The notes beneath the pieces are model-generated. The model was not told the DNA's origin. It saw only the letters and a program-made list of their open reading frames with translations, and made no database searches. DNA of 64,000 nt from Hoeflea sp. 108. GTDB taxonomy: Bacteria > Pseudomonadota > Alphaproteobacteria > Rhizobiales > Rhizobiaceae. The position numbers and the translations under genes are program-made. The stretch spans positions 1,614,839-1,678,838 of the forward strand of contig NZ_KB890024.1 in NCBI RefSeq assembly GCF_000372965.1. The letters run 5' to 3'. Of the stretch, positions 54,451 to 64,000 are shown in pieces (within the stretch, counting starts at the first letter, position 1; the number at the start of each line of letters is the position of its first letter).

Positions 54451-55281
54451 ATGTTTCGTGTACGCGGGGTTGTGATGGTTACTTTCGCTCGTATTTCGGC
54501 GGCAGCCTCCGTGCTTGCCTTGTCTGCTGTTCCTGCGTCGGCAGGCGAGGGCGGCGCTTTCGGCTGGATGAAGGGCGACTGGTATCTCACTGTCGGCGCC
54601 ACCGGCATGGTTGCCCCGAGCTTCGAAGGCTCGAAGAAATACATGCTGAGTGCCGTGCCCATCATCTCGCTCGGCAAGGCCGGCAGCGAGACACGTTTCT
54701 CCTCGCGCAACGACAACATCTCACTCTCCTTGATCGACGATGGCGGCATCCGCGCCGGCCTGAGCGGTAAGATCATCTTCGGCCGCGACGCCAAGGACGA
54801 GTTGCAGGGCCTGCATGACGTCAAGTGGGGCGGTGAGGTCGGCGGTTTCTTCGAATTCTATCCCACCGACTGGATGCGCGCCCGCGCCGAGGTGCGCCAC
54901 GGGATCCGCTCGCACAACGGCGTCGTTGCCGACATTTCGGTCGACGCCTTCCATGACGTGACACCGGCCATCCGTGTTTCCGGTGGCCCGCGCGCGTCCT
55001 TCGCCACGGCGGATTATTTCGACGCCTATTATGGCGTCAATGCGCAGGAAGCAGTCGATTCCGGGCTCAGCGAATACAAGCCTGGCGGCGGCATGAGGTC
55101 GGCTGGCGTCGGCGGCGCGATTACCTGGAAAGCGACCGACAACATCACGGCCAGCTTGTTCGGTGAATATGCGCGGCTGATGGGGCCTGCTGCCGATTCT
55201 TCCATCGTCAAGGAGCGCGGCTCGCGCGATCAGCTGACCATCGGCGTGTCGACAAGCTACCGCTTCGACTTCAACCTTTGA
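54451..55281 (+). CDS. MipA/OmpV family outer-membrane protein
   Basis: The 276-residue product carries a signal peptide (ISAAASVLALSAVPASAG) and a beta-barrel pattern ending in an aromatic residue region (SYRFDFNL). The MipA family core is seen in WYLTVGATGMVAPSFEGSKKYMLSAVPIISL. MipA is a murein-hydrolase scaffold in E. coli; the function of rhizobial relatives is open. The start at 54475 (MVTFARISAAAS) would give a more normal signal peptide. Confidence 0.87.
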   Translation: MFRVRGVVMVTFARISAAASVLALSAVPASAGEGGAFGWMKGDWYLTVGATGMVAPSFEGSKKYMLSAVPIISLGKAGSETRFSSRNDNISLSLIDDGGIRAGLSGKIIFGRDAKDELQGLHDVKWGGEVGGFFEFYPTDWMRARAEVRHGIRSHNGVVADISVDAFHDVTPAIRVSGGPRASFATADYFDAYYGVNAQEAVDSGLSEYKPGGGMRSAGVGGAITWKATDNITASLFGEYARLMGPAADSSIVKERGSRDQLTIGVSTSYRFDFNL

Positions 55282-55515
55282 TTTCGGCGAATTAGACGCT
55301 TTATTCCGCGCCTCGCCTCCGCTAAAAGCGCGGCCATGAGATTTCTGGCGCCCGTCTTCGCGATTGCCATACGAATTACGGGCCCGGCCTTCCGGGCGCG
55401 TTGACGCGTCCGCAAGTCCGGGACGACTTTGCTTGTGCGCCGCATGGCGCCATTTTCCAGATCATGACAGTTTGAGCCCGTGGCAAGATTGCCGGGCAAG
55501 GCGATGGCAAGACAG

Positions 55516-58437
55516 ATGACCGATACGTCCGCAAAGATCGACTATTCCAAGACCCTTTACCTGCCGCAGACGGAGTTTCCGATGCGCGCCGGCCTGCCGG
55601 AGAAGGAGCCGGTGACGGTCGCCCGCTGGCAGAAAATGGACCTCTACAAGCGCCTGCGCGAGAGCGCGGCCGGCCGTGAGAAGTATGTCCTGCACGATGG
55701 CCCGCCCTACGCCAACGGCAACATCCACATCGGCCATGCGCTGAACAAGATCCTCAAGGACGTCATCACCCGCTCGTTCCAGATGCGCGGCTACGACTCG
55801 AACTACGTGCCGGGCTGGGACTGCCACGGCCTGCCGATCGAGTGGAAGATCGAGGAGAAGTATCGCGCCGCCGGCAAGAACAAGGACGAGGTCGAGATCA
55901 ACGAGTTCCGCAAGGAATGTCGTGAATTCGCCGCGGGCTGGATTGGCGTTCAGGCAGCCGAGTTCCAGCGGCTCGGCGTCGTCGGCGATTTCAAGAACCC
56001 CTACACGACCATGAACTTCCACGCCGAGGCGCGCATCGCCGGCGAACTGTTGAAGTTCGCCATGTCGGGCCAGCTGTATCGCGGCTCCAAGCCGGTGATG
56101 TGGTCGGTGGTCGAGCGCACGGCACTCGCCGAGGCCGAAGTCGAGTATCAGGACTACGAGAGCGACACGATCTGGGTGAAGTTCCCGGTGGCATCTGGCT
56201 CGGATGCTCTGGCCGGTGCGAATGTCGTCATCTGGACGACCACGCCCTGGACCATCCCTGGCAACCGTGCGGTCGCCTATTCGACGCGCGTCGCCTACGG
56301 TCTCTACGAGGTCACCGCCGCCGAGAACGACTTCGGCCCACAGCCGGGTGAAAAGCTGATCTTTGCCGAAGCGCTTGCCGAAGAAGCTGCGACCAAGGCC
56401 AAGGTCACTTTGAATCAGCTTCGCAGTATCTCTGGTGAAGAGCTTGGAAAGCTTGTGCTTTCGCATCCGCTCGAAGGCCTTGGCGGGGGCTATGAATTCC
56501 CGGTTCCGATGCTGTCTGGCGGCCATGTCACCGACGACGCCGGCACCGGCTTCGTGCACACCGCGCCCGGCCATGGCCGCGAGGATTTCGATGCGTGGAT
56601 GGATGCGGTTGCCGAACTCGAGAAGCGCGGCATCGATCCTGCGATCCCCTTCACCGTCGACGATGCCGGCTTCCTGACCAAGGACGCTCCCGGCTTCGGT
56701 CCCGATCGCGAAGGTGGGGCAGCCCGCGTCATCGACGACCATGGCAAGAAGGGCGACGCCAACAAGGCGGTGATCGAAGAACTGATCAAGCGCGGAGCGC
56801 TGTTTGCGCGTGGCCGTCTCAAACACAGCTATCCGCACAGCTGGCGTTCGAAGAAGCCCATCATCTTCCGCAACACGCCGCAGTGGTTCGTCTACATGGA
56901 CAAGCAATTGGGCGATGGCACGACGCTGCGTAGCCGCGCGCTCCAGGCCATCGACGACACGCGCTTCGTGCCGTCAGCCGGCCAGACCCGTTTGCGCGCG
57001 ATGATCGAGGATCGCCCCGACTGGGTGCTGTCGCGCCAGCGCGCCTGGGGCGTGCCGATCGCCATCTTTGCGGACGCCGACGGCAAGGTGCTGAAAGACG
57101 AGGCGGTCAATGCCCGTATCGTCGAGGCCTTCGAAGCCGAGGGCGCCGACGCCTGGTTCGCCAAGGGCGCGCGCGAGCGCTTCCTGGGTTCGCGCGCCAA
57201 CGAGCCGTGGACGCAGGTGATGGACATCCTCGACGTCTGGTTCGACTCGGGCTCGACGCATGTGTTCACGCTGGAAGACCGTCCTGACATGAAGTGGCCG
57301 GCCGACGTCTACCTTGAGGGCTCGGACCAGCATCGTGGCTGGTTCCACTCGTCGTTGCTCGAAAGCTGCGGCACGCGCGGCCGCGCGCCCTACAACACGG
57401 TCGTCACCCATGGCTTCACCATGGACGAGGAAGGCCGCAAAATGTCCAAGTCGCTCGGCAACACGGTCGTGCCGCAGGACGTCATGAAGCAGTCGGGCGC
57501 CGACATCCTGCGCCTGTGGGTCATGACCACGGACTATTGGGAAGACCAGCGCCTCGGCAAGAACGTGCTGCAGACCAACATCGACGCCTATCGCAAGCTG
57601 CGCAACACCATCCGCTGGATGTTGGGCACGCTCGCCCATGACGACGGCGAGGAGGTGGCGCTGGCCGAGATGCCGGAACTGGAGCGGCTGATGCTGCACC
57701 GGCTCTCTGAGCTCGATGCACTGGTACGCAAGGGCTACGACGACTTTGAGTTCAAGCGCATCACCCGTGCGCTGATCGACTTCATGGTCGTCGAGCTCTC
57801 GGCCTTCTACTTCGACATCCGCAAGGACGTGCTCTACTGCGACGCTCCGTCGAGTGTGCGTCGTAAGGCTGCGGTCCATATCGTGCGCGAGCTGTTCAAC
57901 TGCCTGGTCAAATGGCTGGCGCCGATGCTGCCCTTCACCACCGAAGAGGCATGGCTGGAGCGTCATCCTGAGGTCGAGTCTGTGCATCTCGAGCAGTTCC
58001 CCGACGTGCCGGCTGCCTGGCGCGACGAGGCGCTGGCAGAGAAGTGGCGCAAGATCCGCCATGTTCGCAGCGTTGTGACAGGCGCCCTGGAGCTCGAGCG
58101 TGCCAAGAAGACAATCGGCTCGCCTCTGGAGGCGGTTCCGGTCGTCTACATGAGCGATCCTGCGCTTGAAGAGGCTCTCGCCGGCATCGACCTGGCCGAA
58201 ATCAGCATCACCAGCGATCTCGTCATCTCGCATGACGATGCACCTGCCGATGCCTTCGCCCTCCGCGAGGTTCCTGGCGTGGCTGTCGTGGTCGAAAAGG
58301 CGGAAGGCCGCGGGCTCGTGAAGTGCGCGCGCTCCTGGCGCTATACCGACGATGTCGGTTCGGACGCCGCTTTCGCTGACGTATCGGCGCGTGACGCAGT
58401 TGCCCTGCACGAGTTGCAGCGGCTCGGCCGGCTGTAG
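55516..58437 (+). CDS. ileS: Isoleucyl-tRNA synthetase
   Basis: The 973-residue class I synthetase charges tRNA-Ile. It has the HIGH motif at residues 71-74 ([11 protein letters not shown]), the editing domain ([33 protein letters not shown]), and the KMSKS motif at 642-646 ([10 protein letters not shown]). The C-terminal anticodon domain is shorter than in E. coli and lacks the zinc-binding cysteines at the end, as in many alphaproteobacteria. ATG at 55516 ([17 protein letters not shown]) is the best start; two earlier in-frame starts exist. Confidence 0.97.
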   Translation: MTDTSAKIDYSKTLYLPQTEFPMRAGLPEKEPVTVARWQKMDLYKRLRESAAGREKYVLHDGPPYANGNIHIGHALNKILKDVITRSFQMRGYDSNYVPGWDCHGLPIEWKIEEKYRAAGKNKDEVEINEFRKECREFAAGWIGVQAAEFQRLGVVGDFKNPYTTMNFHAEARIAGELLKFAMSGQLYRGSKPVMWSVVERTALAEAEVEYQDYESDTIWVKFPVASGSDALAGANVVIWTTTPWTIPGNRAVAYSTRVAYGLYEVTAAENDFGPQPGEKLIFAEALAEEAATKAKVTLNQLRSISGEELGKLVLSHPLEGLGGGYEFPVPMLSGGHVTDDAGTGFVHTAPGHGREDFDAWMDAVAELEKRGIDPAIPFTVDDAGFLTKDAPGFGPDREGGAARVIDDHGKKGDANKAVIEELIKRGALFARGRLKHSYPHSWRSKKPIIFRNTPQWFVYMDKQLGDGTTLRSRALQAIDDTRFVPSAGQTRLRAMIEDRPDWVLSRQRAWGVPIAIFADADGKVLKDEAVNARIVEAFEAEGADAWFAKGARERFLGSRANEPWTQVMDILDVWFDSGSTHVFTLEDRPDMKWPADVYLEGSDQHRGWFHSSLLESCGTRGRAPYNTVVTHGFTMDEEGRKMSKSLGNTVVPQDVMKQSGADILRLWVMTTDYWEDQRLGKNVLQTNIDAYRKLRNTIRWMLGTLAHDDGEEVALAEMPELERLMLHRLSELDALVRKGYDDFEFKRITRALIDFMVVELSAFYFDIRKDVLYCDAPSSVRRKAAVHIVRELFNCLVKWLAPMLPFTTEEAWLERHPEVESVHLEQFPDVPAAWRDEALAEKWRKIRHVRSVVTGALELERAKKTIGSPLEAVPVVYMSDPALEEALAGIDLAEISITSDLVISHDDAPADAFALREVPGVAVVVEKAEGRGLVKCARSWRYTDDVGSDAAFADVSARDAVALHELQRLGRL

Positions 58438-58451
58438 CCGGTGACGAAAAT

Positions 58452-58487
58452 GCAACGACCGGGTGGTGATCGCCCTCCGGTCGTTGC
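58452..58487 (+). terminator. Hairpin after ileS, possible terminator
   Basis: An 11-base-pair stem GCAACGACCGG / CCGGTCGTTGC with a 14-base loop lies 14 bases after the ileS stop. No U-run follows directly, so the terminator call is tentative. Confidence 0.5.
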
Positions 58488-58611
58488 CCTTGACCGGTCG
58501 TTAAGGTAAAAGCGCAAAACTCCGGCAGACAAATTGTCGCCGGAATTCCGTCGGATGAGCAAGACGGATCGGGGACCCGGCATCAGCCGGCATCTAGCGA
58601 GAGGCGTTCGA

Positions 58612-59244
58612 GTGAAAATCAATGGCATGACGGACCGCATCAGCGCGCGCGCAGCTTTGTTTGCGTCGCTCGCCGTTTCCGGCCTGGCGCTGTCGGGCTG
58701 CGTGAGCTCGCCGACCTACGGTACTGACAAGAGCGCTACCGAGCAGCTTGCGTCCGACCTGACCAACATCGTGTCGCTGAAGCCGAAGACCAACAACATC
58801 GAGTACAAGCCGCGCCCCGATCTGGTGAAGCCGAAAACCGGGACGGCTGCTGCACTGCCGGCACCGCAGGACAATATCGTCACCACTGCAAGTGCCGACT
58901 GGCCCGAATCGCCTGAGGCGCGCCGCGCCCGCATTCGCGACGACGCGACCAAGAATCGCGACAATCCGAATTTCGAGCCACAGGTCATCAACGACATGGC
59001 GTCGCTGAACGGCCCCGATATGAGCAAGTGGACGCCGGCCCAGCGCAAGATCGAGATCGAGCGTCGTTTGCGTGAGAACAAGCAGGGCAGCACCACGACC
59101 CGCAAATATCTCAGCGAGCCGCCGCTGGCCTATCGCCAGGCTGCGGCGACTGCGGCCCAGGACGAGCTCGGTGAAGACGAGATCAAGAAGGAACGCCGCA
59201 AGAAGAAGCTCGCCCAGAAGGGCAGCAGCTGGTGGCCGTTCTGA
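58612..59244 (+). CDS. Predicted lipoprotein of unknown function
   Basis: The product of about 210 residues has a lipoprotein signal peptide (ISARAALFASLAVSGLALSGC, lipobox LSGC). The mature part is rich in charged residues, with a repetitive Lys/Arg C-terminal segment (DEIKKERRKKKLAQKGSSWWPF). No domain is recognised. The start GTG at 58612 has GAGAGG upstream; ATG at 58627 is an alternative. It follows ileS after 174 bases and is followed by a terminator. Confidence 0.8.
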   Translation: MKINGMTDRISARAALFASLAVSGLALSGCVSSPTYGTDKSATEQLASDLTNIVSLKPKTNNIEYKPRPDLVKPKTGTAAALPAPQDNIVTTASADWPESPEARRARIRDDATKNRDNPNFEPQVINDMASLNGPDMSKWTPAQRKIEIERRLRENKQGSTTTRKYLSEPPLAYRQAAATAAQDELGEDEIKKERRKKKLAQKGSSWWPF

Positions 59245-59270
59245 TCCGGACTGCATGTACAGACTGAGCG

Positions 59271-59304
59271 AACGCCCTGACTGGTTCAGGGCGTTGTCGT
59301 TTTT
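59271..59304. terminator. Bidirectional terminator between lipoprotein and tadA
   Basis: A ten-base-pair stem AACGCCCTGA / TCAGGGCGTT with a five-base loop followed by GTCGTTTTT lies 26 bases after the lipoprotein stop and just before the tadA stop. Confidence 0.85.
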
Positions 59305-59313
59305 GGAAGGCGA

Positions 59314-59766
59314 CTAGTCCTCGCGCCGGTCCTTGAAGAAGCCCTTAAGCATCTCGGAGGCGCGTGTTTCGCCGATGCCGGCATAGACGTCTGGCGCGTG
59401 ATGGCAGGTCGGGGAGGTGTAGAAACGGACGCCGCTGACCACCGCGCCGCCCTTGTCATCAGTCGCGCCGAAATAGAGCCGACGCAGGCGGGCAAACGAG
59501 ATTGCGGCGGCGCACATCGTGCAAGGCTCGAGCGTCACGTAGAGGTCGAGCCCGGTGAGCCGCTCCTGGCCGAGCTTGGCGGAAGCTTCACGGATCGCCA
59601 GCATCTCGGCATGGGCGGTGGCGTCGTTGAGTTCGCGGGTGCGGTTGCCGGCGCGGGCGACGATTTCGGTGCCGTGCACGATCACGGCGCCGATCGGGAC
59701 CTCGCCGCGCGCGGCTGCTGCCTCGGCTTCGGCGAAGGCCTGCGCCATGAAGTCCGGTCGTTTCAC
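59314..59766 (-). CDS. tadA: tRNA-specific adenosine deaminase
   Basis: The 150-residue zinc enzyme converts adenosine 34 to inosine in tRNA-Arg(ACG), allowing wobble reading. Zinc ligands and the catalytic glutamate are His52, Glu54 (AHAEML) and Cys82, Cys85 (PCTMCAAAI). A short N-terminal domain precedes them. It is transcribed away from the pseudouridine synthase gene, with 76 bases between the starts. Confidence 0.95.
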   Translation of the reverse strand: MKRPDFMAQAFAEAEAAAARGEVPIGAVIVHGTEIVARAGNRTRELNDATAHAEMLAIREASAKLGQERLTGLDLYVTLEPCTMCAAAISFARLRRLYFGATDDKGGAVVSGVRFYTSPTCHHAPDVYAGIGETRASEMLKGFFKDRRED

Positions 59767-59842
59767 GCCTCAACCATCCTGTTACCCCTCGCTAACCCCT
59801 TAGCTTCCTGTTATCTAGCCGCCGAAAAGGGCAAAGGCCACC

Positions 59843-62032
59843 ATGGACGACGATCGAAAGAAATTCCCGCGCAAGGGCGGCTCGAAGCCTGGCGGCGCAG
59901 GCAGCCGCGATGCGGGACCCAAGAAATTCGGCAAGCCGCGCAGCGAAGGCGGCGGCAAGCCCTTCGCCAAGAAGCCGTTCGTGAAGCGTGCTGAAGGTGC
60001 TGAGGGCGGTGAGCGTCCCAAGCGCGACTTCCGTCCGCGCGACGGCGAGGCTCGTCCCGAGCGCTCTTCGGCACCGTTCCGCAAGGGCCCGCGCCCTGAG
60101 GGCAAGCCCTACGAGAAGCGTGAAGGCGGCGACAGGCCCTATCGTGCGCGGCCGGCCGAGGGCGAGCGTCCGCACCGCGAGTTCCGCCCGCGCGACGGCG
60201 AAGCTCGCGCTGAGGGCGGCGAGCGCCCGTTCCGCAAGGGCCCGCGTCCCGAGGGCAGGCCCTATGAGAAGCGCGAGGGCGGCCGCTCCTTTGGTGGTGA
60301 TAAGCCTTATCGTCCGCGTCCGACGGAAGGTGGCGAGCGTCCGCATCGCGAATTCCGTCCGCGCGACGGCGAAGCTCGCGCCGAGGGCGGCGAGCGTCCG
60401 TTCCGCAAGGGCCCGCGTCCCGAAGGCAAGCCTTATGAGAAGCGCGAGGGCGGCCGTTCCTTTGGTGGCGACAAGCCTTATCGTCCGCGTCCCGCTGAAG
60501 GCGGCGACCGTCCGCACCGCGAATTCCGCCCGCGCGACGGCGAAGCTCGCGCTGAAGGCGGCGACCGTCCGTTCCGCAAGGGGCCGCGCCCCGAGGGCAG
60601 GCCCTACGAAAAGCGCGACGGCGAGGCGAGGGCGTTCCGTCCGCGCCCCGATGGCGACCACCGCCCCAAGGCAGATGGATTCAAGCCGCGTTCGCGCGGT
60701 GCCGAGGACGCAGCGGAGCCGGGCGAGCGCATTGCCAAGCGCCTGGCGCGCGCCGGCATCGCCTCGCGTCGCGATGCCGAGGAGCTGATCGCCGCCGGCC
60801 GCATCAAGGTCAACGGCAAGGTGCTCTCGTCGCCGGCGTTCAACGTGATGCCCGACGATGTCATCTTCCTCGACGGTACCGAGATTCCGCCGATCGAGCG
60901 CACCCGGCTGTTCCTGTTCCACAAGCCGGCCGGCGTGGTGACAACCAATCGCGACCCGGAAGGCCGCAAGACCGTCTTCGACGTTCTGCCAGCCGAACTG
61001 CCGCGCCTGATGACCATCGGCCGTCTCGACATCAACACCGAGGGCCTGCTGCTGCTCACCAATGACGGCGGGCTGTCGCGCGTGCTCGAGCTGCCGGCAA
61101 CCGGCTGGCTGCGCCGCTATCGCGTGCGCGTTCACGGCAAGATCGAGCAGAAGCAGCTCGACGAGCTCAAGGATGGCATTGCCATCGATGGCATCTTCTA
61201 CGGTTCGGTCGAAGCGACGCTCGATCGCGAGCAGGGCTCCAACGCCTGGATCACCATTGGCCTGCGCGAAGGCAAGAACCGCGAGGTCAAGAACATCCTC
61301 GGTGCGCTCGGCCTCGAGGTAAACCGCCTCATCCGCATCTCCTACGGCCCCTTCCAGCTCGGCGAGCTGCCGGAAGGCCACGTCCAGGAGATCAAGGGCA
61401 AGATGCTGCGAGACCAGCTCGGCGAGCGTCTGATCGAGGAGTCGGGTGCCAATTTCGACGCCGACATCGTCAAGCCTTTCTCCAACAAACCGACGTTCCG
61501 CCGCGAGGAACGTCGCGACGACGATGCGCCGCGCGCGCCGCGTGCCGCCCGTCTCGACATCGGCGAGGGCGGCCTGATCAAGAACCGCAAGCGCGATCGC
61601 GAGCGTCACCGTGAGGAGGTGCTGGGCCGCCTGTCGACCGAGCGCCCCAGCTTCGGCGACAAGCCCAAGTTTGGCGACAAGCCCAAGTTTGGCGACAAGC
61701 CTGGATTTGGTGACAAGCCAAGGTTCAGCGACAAGCCCAAGTTTGGTGATAAGCCCAAATTTGGCGACAAGCCCAGCTTTGGCGATCGTCCAAAGTTCGG
61801 CGGCAAGAAGGGCGACGAGCGCGAGAAGAAGCCGTTCGAAACCCCCGGCGCACGCAAGGCCAATGTCTGGATGGCGCCGGGCGCACGTCCGCAGAGCGAA
61901 AAGGCCAAGGCTGACGCCGCGGCCAGGCCGCGCTCCGACAAGCCGCGCTTTGACAAGCCCAGAGGCGACAGGCCGGCCGGCGGCGTACCGCGTGGCGGCA
62001 AGCCTGGTGGTCCGCGCAAGGGCCGCGGCTGA
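59843..62032 (+). CDS. rluB: Pseudouridine synthase of the RsuA/RluB/RluE type with long repetitive tails
   Basis: The central part (about residues 294-560) is an rRNA pseudouridine synthase: S4 RNA-binding domain IAKRLARAGIASRRDAEELIAAGRIKVNGK and the catalytic aspartate in GRLDINTEGLLLLTNDG (about residues 393-409). E. coli RluB acts on 23S rRNA U2605; the target here is inferred. The N-terminal 290 residues are low-complexity Arg/Gly/Pro/Glu repeats (51-57 residue unit) and the C-terminus holds FGDKPK repeats and a basic tail. The total of 729 residues is about two to three times the normal length. It overlaps rsmD by one base. Confidence 0.88.
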   Translation: MDDDRKKFPRKGGSKPGGAGSRDAGPKKFGKPRSEGGGKPFAKKPFVKRAEGAEGGERPKRDFRPRDGEARPERSSAPFRKGPRPEGKPYEKREGGDRPYRARPAEGERPHREFRPRDGEARAEGGERPFRKGPRPEGRPYEKREGGRSFGGDKPYRPRPTEGGERPHREFRPRDGEARAEGGERPFRKGPRPEGKPYEKREGGRSFGGDKPYRPRPAEGGDRPHREFRPRDGEARAEGGDRPFRKGPRPEGRPYEKRDGEARAFRPRPDGDHRPKADGFKPRSRGAEDAAEPGERIAKRLARAGIASRRDAEELIAAGRIKVNGKVLSSPAFNVMPDDVIFLDGTEIPPIERTRLFLFHKPAGVVTTNRDPEGRKTVFDVLPAELPRLMTIGRLDINTEGLLLLTNDGGLSRVLELPATGWLRRYRVRVHGKIEQKQLDELKDGIAIDGIFYGSVEATLDREQGSNAWITIGLREGKNREVKNILGALGLEVNRLIRISYGPFQLGELPEGHVQEIKGKMLRDQLGERLIEESGANFDADIVKPFSNKPTFRREERRDDDAPRAPRAARLDIGEGGLIKNRKRDRERHREEVLGRLSTERPSFGDKPKFGDKPKFGDKPGFGDKPRFSDKPKFGDKPKFGDKPSFGDRPKFGGKKGDEREKKPFETPGARKANVWMAPGARPQSEKAKADAAARPRSDKPRFDKPRGDRPAGGVPRGGKPGGPRKGRG
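60026..60640 (+). repeat. Direct repeats encoding the N-terminal tail of the pseudouridine synthase
   Basis: Four imperfect in-frame copies of a unit begin at 60026, 60179, 60350 and 60521, spaced 153, 171 and 171 bases. Each encodes FRPRDGEARAEGG, then PFRKGPRPEG and PYEKREGG. The high DNA similarity suggests recent expansion by recombination and a risk of length variation. Confidence 0.9.
61648..61805 (+). repeat. 18-base repeats encoding FGDKPK in the C-terminal tail
   Basis: About nine units of 18 bases, encoding variants of FGDKPK, follow each other in frame. Codon choice differs slightly among copies (TTTGGC, TTTGGT, TTCGGC), so they are not wholly recent. Confidence 0.88.
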
Positions 62033-62586
62033 TGCGCGTAGTCGGCGGTGAATTGCGCGGCCGGGCTCTGGCCACGCCGCGCGATCACGCCATCCGTCCG
62101 ACGACCGACAGGGCGCGCGAGGCCGTCTTCAATGTGCTCGCGCACCGTTTCGGCGATCGGCTCGAAGGCGCGCGGGTGCTCGACCTCTTTGCCGGCACAG
62201 GTGCGCTCGGCATCGAGGCGCTGTCGCGCGGCGCGTCCTACTGCGTCTTCATCGAGGAAACGGCCGAGGGGCGCGGCCTGATCCGCACCAATGTCGAGAC
62301 CTTCGGGCTGACAGGCCGCACCAAGATCTTTCGCCGCGATGCAACTGGCCTTGGTGACGCCGGCACGCTGGGGCCGTTCGGCCTCGTCTTTGCCGATCCG
62401 CCCTATGGCAAGGGACTTGGCGAACGTGCCCTGCGCTCGGCCCGCGCCGGCGGCTGGCTGGCGCCGCGCGCGCTTTGCGTCGTCGAGGAAACGGCTTCGG
62501 TTGCTTTCGAGCCCGGCCCGGGCTTTTCGGTCGTCGACGAACGCTCTTATGGCGAAACCGTGGTTCGCTTCATCGAAGCCGAATAG
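62032..62586 (+). CDS. rsmD: 16S rRNA (guanine(966)-N2)-methyltransferase
   Basis: The 184-residue SAM-dependent enzyme methylates G966 of 16S rRNA. It begins MRVVGGELRGRALATP, with the SAM-binding motif VLDLFAGTGALGIEALSRGA and the catalytic FADPPYGKGL. The ATG overlaps the stop of the pseudouridine synthase gene (TGATG), so the two rRNA-modifying proteins are translated together. Confidence 0.95.
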   Translation: MRVVGGELRGRALATPRDHAIRPTTDRAREAVFNVLAHRFGDRLEGARVLDLFAGTGALGIEALSRGASYCVFIEETAEGRGLIRTNVETFGLTGRTKIFRRDATGLGDAGTLGPFGLVFADPPYGKGLGERALRSARAGGWLAPRALCVVEETASVAFEPGPGFSVVDERSYGETVVRFIEAE

Positions 62587-62698
62587 CCATTGCGCCTGAC
62601 TTCGGCCTTTTTCGGCGGCGAAGATTACCAACAATTCACTTCCCGCCGCATTTCGACGGAGCCTATAAGGCGAGCGCGTCCATATTCAGAGGCAATCG

Positions 62699-64000
62699 AT
62701 GATATTCGGATTCATGCGAGCGAAAGGCTCGCTGCCGGCGGCACTCGCTCTTGGCCTGGCCTGGACAGCGCCGGCGTTGGCGGAGGCGCCCAGCAAGGAA
62801 TGGGCCGTCTCCAGCTACACTCTTGATAATGGCATGCAGGTCGTGGTCATTCCCGACCATCGCGCTCCGATCGTCACCCACATGGTCTGGTACAAGGTCG
62901 GCAGTGCCGACGAAGCGCCCGGCAAGTCCGGCATCGCCCATTTCTTCGAACATCTGATGTTCAAGGGCACGACTAATCACAAGGCGGGCGAGTTCGGCCA
63001 GAAGGTGGCCGAGATCGGCGGCAGCGAAAATGCCTTCACCACTTACGACTACACGGCCTATCACGAGACGGTTACGCCTGCCGCGCTCGAAACCATGATG
63101 AGCTACGAGGCCGACCGCATGCGCAATCTCGTGCTGACAGACGCGGTGATCGGGCCCGAGCGCGACGTGATCCTCGAGGAGCGCCGTTCGCGCATCGACA
63201 GCAATCCCGGCGCGCTGCTCAGCGAGGAGGTCGACGCGACTCTCTTCCAGAACGAGCCCTACCGTTTCCCTGTCATCGGCTGGATGAACGAGATCGAGAA
63301 GCTCAACCGCACCGATGCGACCGAGTTTTACAACAAGTACTATGCGCCCAATAACGCGATCCTGATCGTGGCGGGCGATGTCGAGCCGGAAGCGGTCAAG
63401 GCGCTGGCCGAGAAGACTTATGGTAAGATCGCTCGCGGACCGGATCTGCCGCCGCGCGTGCGTCCCGCCGAGCCCGAGCAGAACACCAAGCGCACGGTCG
63501 AGCTGAAGGACGAGCGCGTGTCGGTGCCGAGCTTCTCGAAGGCGTGGGTCGTGCCGTCCTACCAGACGGCGAAGGACGGCGAGGCCGAGGCGCTTGACGT
63601 CCTGTCCGAAATCCTCGGCGGCGGCAACCGCAGCCGGCTTTACCAGAGCCTGGTGGTCAAGGACGGCATAGCCTCATCGGCGGGCGCCTATTTCGAGGGC
63701 ACGATGGTGGGCGAAACAAGCTTCGGCGTTTTCGGCGCACCGCGCGGCGAGGAGGGGCTCGAACAGGTCGAGGCCGCGATCGATGTTGAAATCCATCGTA
63801 TCATCAATGACGGCGTCACCAGGGACGAACTGGACAAGGCCAAGGACCGTTTTGTCCGCGCCATGATCTTTGCCCGTGACAATCAGTCGAGCATGGCCAA
63901 CATCTATGGCAGCACGCTGGCAACCGGTGGCACGGTTGCCGACATTGAGCGCTGGCCAGAGCGCATCCGCGCGGTCACCGCTGAACAGGTCAAGGCGGTT
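62699..64000 (+). CDS. M16 family zinc peptidase (truncated by window end)
   Basis: At least 434 residues are visible and the frame is open at the window edge. A signal peptide ([28 protein letters not shown]) targets the periplasm. The inverted zinc motif His81-x2-Glu84-His85 ([11 protein letters not shown]) and a downstream [19 protein letters not shown], with the third ligand glutamate, mark a pitrilysin/insulinase-type active peptidase (PqqL/YmxG-like). Such genes are often followed by an inactive partner; that lies outside this window. Confidence 0.92.
   Translation, partial: MIFGFMRAKGSLPAALALGLAWTAPALAEAPSKEWAVSSYTLDNGMQVVVIPDHRAPIVTHMVWYKVGSADEAPGKSGIAHFFEHLMFKGTTNHKAGEFGQKVAEIGGSENAFTTYDYTAYHETVTPAALETMMSYEADRMRNLVLTDAVIGPERDVILEERRSRIDSNPGALLSEEVDATLFQNEPYRFPVIGWMNEIEKLNRTDATEFYNKYYAPNNAILIVAGDVEPEAVKALAEKTYGKIARGPDLPPRVRPAEPEQNTKRTVELKDERVSVPSFSKAWVVPSYQTAKDGEAEALDVLSEILGGGNRSRLYQSLVVKDGIASSAGAYFEGTMVGETSFGVFGAPRGEEGLEQVEAAIDVEIHRIINDGVTRDELDKAKDRFVRAMIFARDNQSSMANIYGSTLATGGTVADIERWPERIRAVTAEQVKAV

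Noticed and set aside
59792..61609. A 605-codon Leu/Ala/Arg-rich frame antisense to the pseudouridine synthase
   Set aside because: It consists of the reverse translation of the repeat units and has no ribosome binding site or domain.

Overview
The window is chromosomal DNA of an alphaproteobacterium in the order Rhizobiales. The closest fit from memory is the Phyllobacteriaceae (Mesorhizobium or Aminobacter-like). The reasons are high-GC coding sequence, a complete aapJQMP general amino-acid ABC operon, a rhizobial-type porin with signal peptide, HdaA behind a PerM-like permease, detached supernumerary complex I subunits of the NDUFS4 and NDUFS6 types, and a CIRCE-controlled groESL operon. 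Genes are dense on both strands. There is no phage, transposase, CRISPR array or rRNA operon. Two tRNA genes are present, Pro(TGG) and Arg(TCT).

Layout. 0-12 kb: ndk, two glutathione S-transferases, a DinB protein, a secreted collagen-like protein, an MFS transporter, an ABC-F protein, a molybdopterin oxidoreductase, a LysR regulator and a CDF metal transporter. 12-18 kb: a MarR/tautomerase pair, a SixA-like phosphatase, purM-purN, then a CDP-alcohol phosphatidyltransferase, permease and hdaA operon. 18-26 kb: a LuxR-type regulator, an AT-rich patch with a ParS/MbcA-like protein and a porin, the tRNAs, NDUFS4-like subunit, cupin, metC and PAP2. 26-37 kb: aapJQMP, a DUF2459 protein, an FAD monooxygenase, a zinc-finger protein and ppk-ppx. 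37-46 kb: two DoxX genes, fumC, a MATE exporter, a DUF4406/DeoR module, DUF805 and groESL. 46-55 kb: DsbA-like protein, a marR-emrA-emrB efflux operon, an orphan TadG-like protein, a HAD hydrolase, ribF, HdeD and MipA. 55-64 kb: ileS, a lipoprotein, tadA, a pseudouridine synthase with very long repetitive tails, rsmD and the start of an M16 peptidase.

Genes that work together include purM-purN (AIR synthase and GAR transformylase), ppk-ppx (polyphosphate making and breaking, start and stop codons overlapping), aapJQMP, groES-groEL, marR-emrA-emrB, and rluB-rsmD (rRNA modification).

The most unusual structure is a conserved leader of about 178 bp upstream of the MATE exporter. It has a promoter, a possible 11-residue leader peptide with a Gly-Pro-Pro-Pro run, and a hairpin that covers the Shine-Dalgarno sequence. 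A second copy, about 93% identical by hand count, lies 1.5 kb away without an exporter. The two copies bracket the DUF4406/DeoR module. Other points of interest are a duplicated groEL 3' tail carrying a hairpin insert, shared operator-like motifs around two MarR genes and a DeoR gene, an FNR/FixK-like box followed by two overlapping mini-ORFs, and a cluster of three palindromes.

All positions and motifs were read by eye. No database search, folding or alignment program was run.
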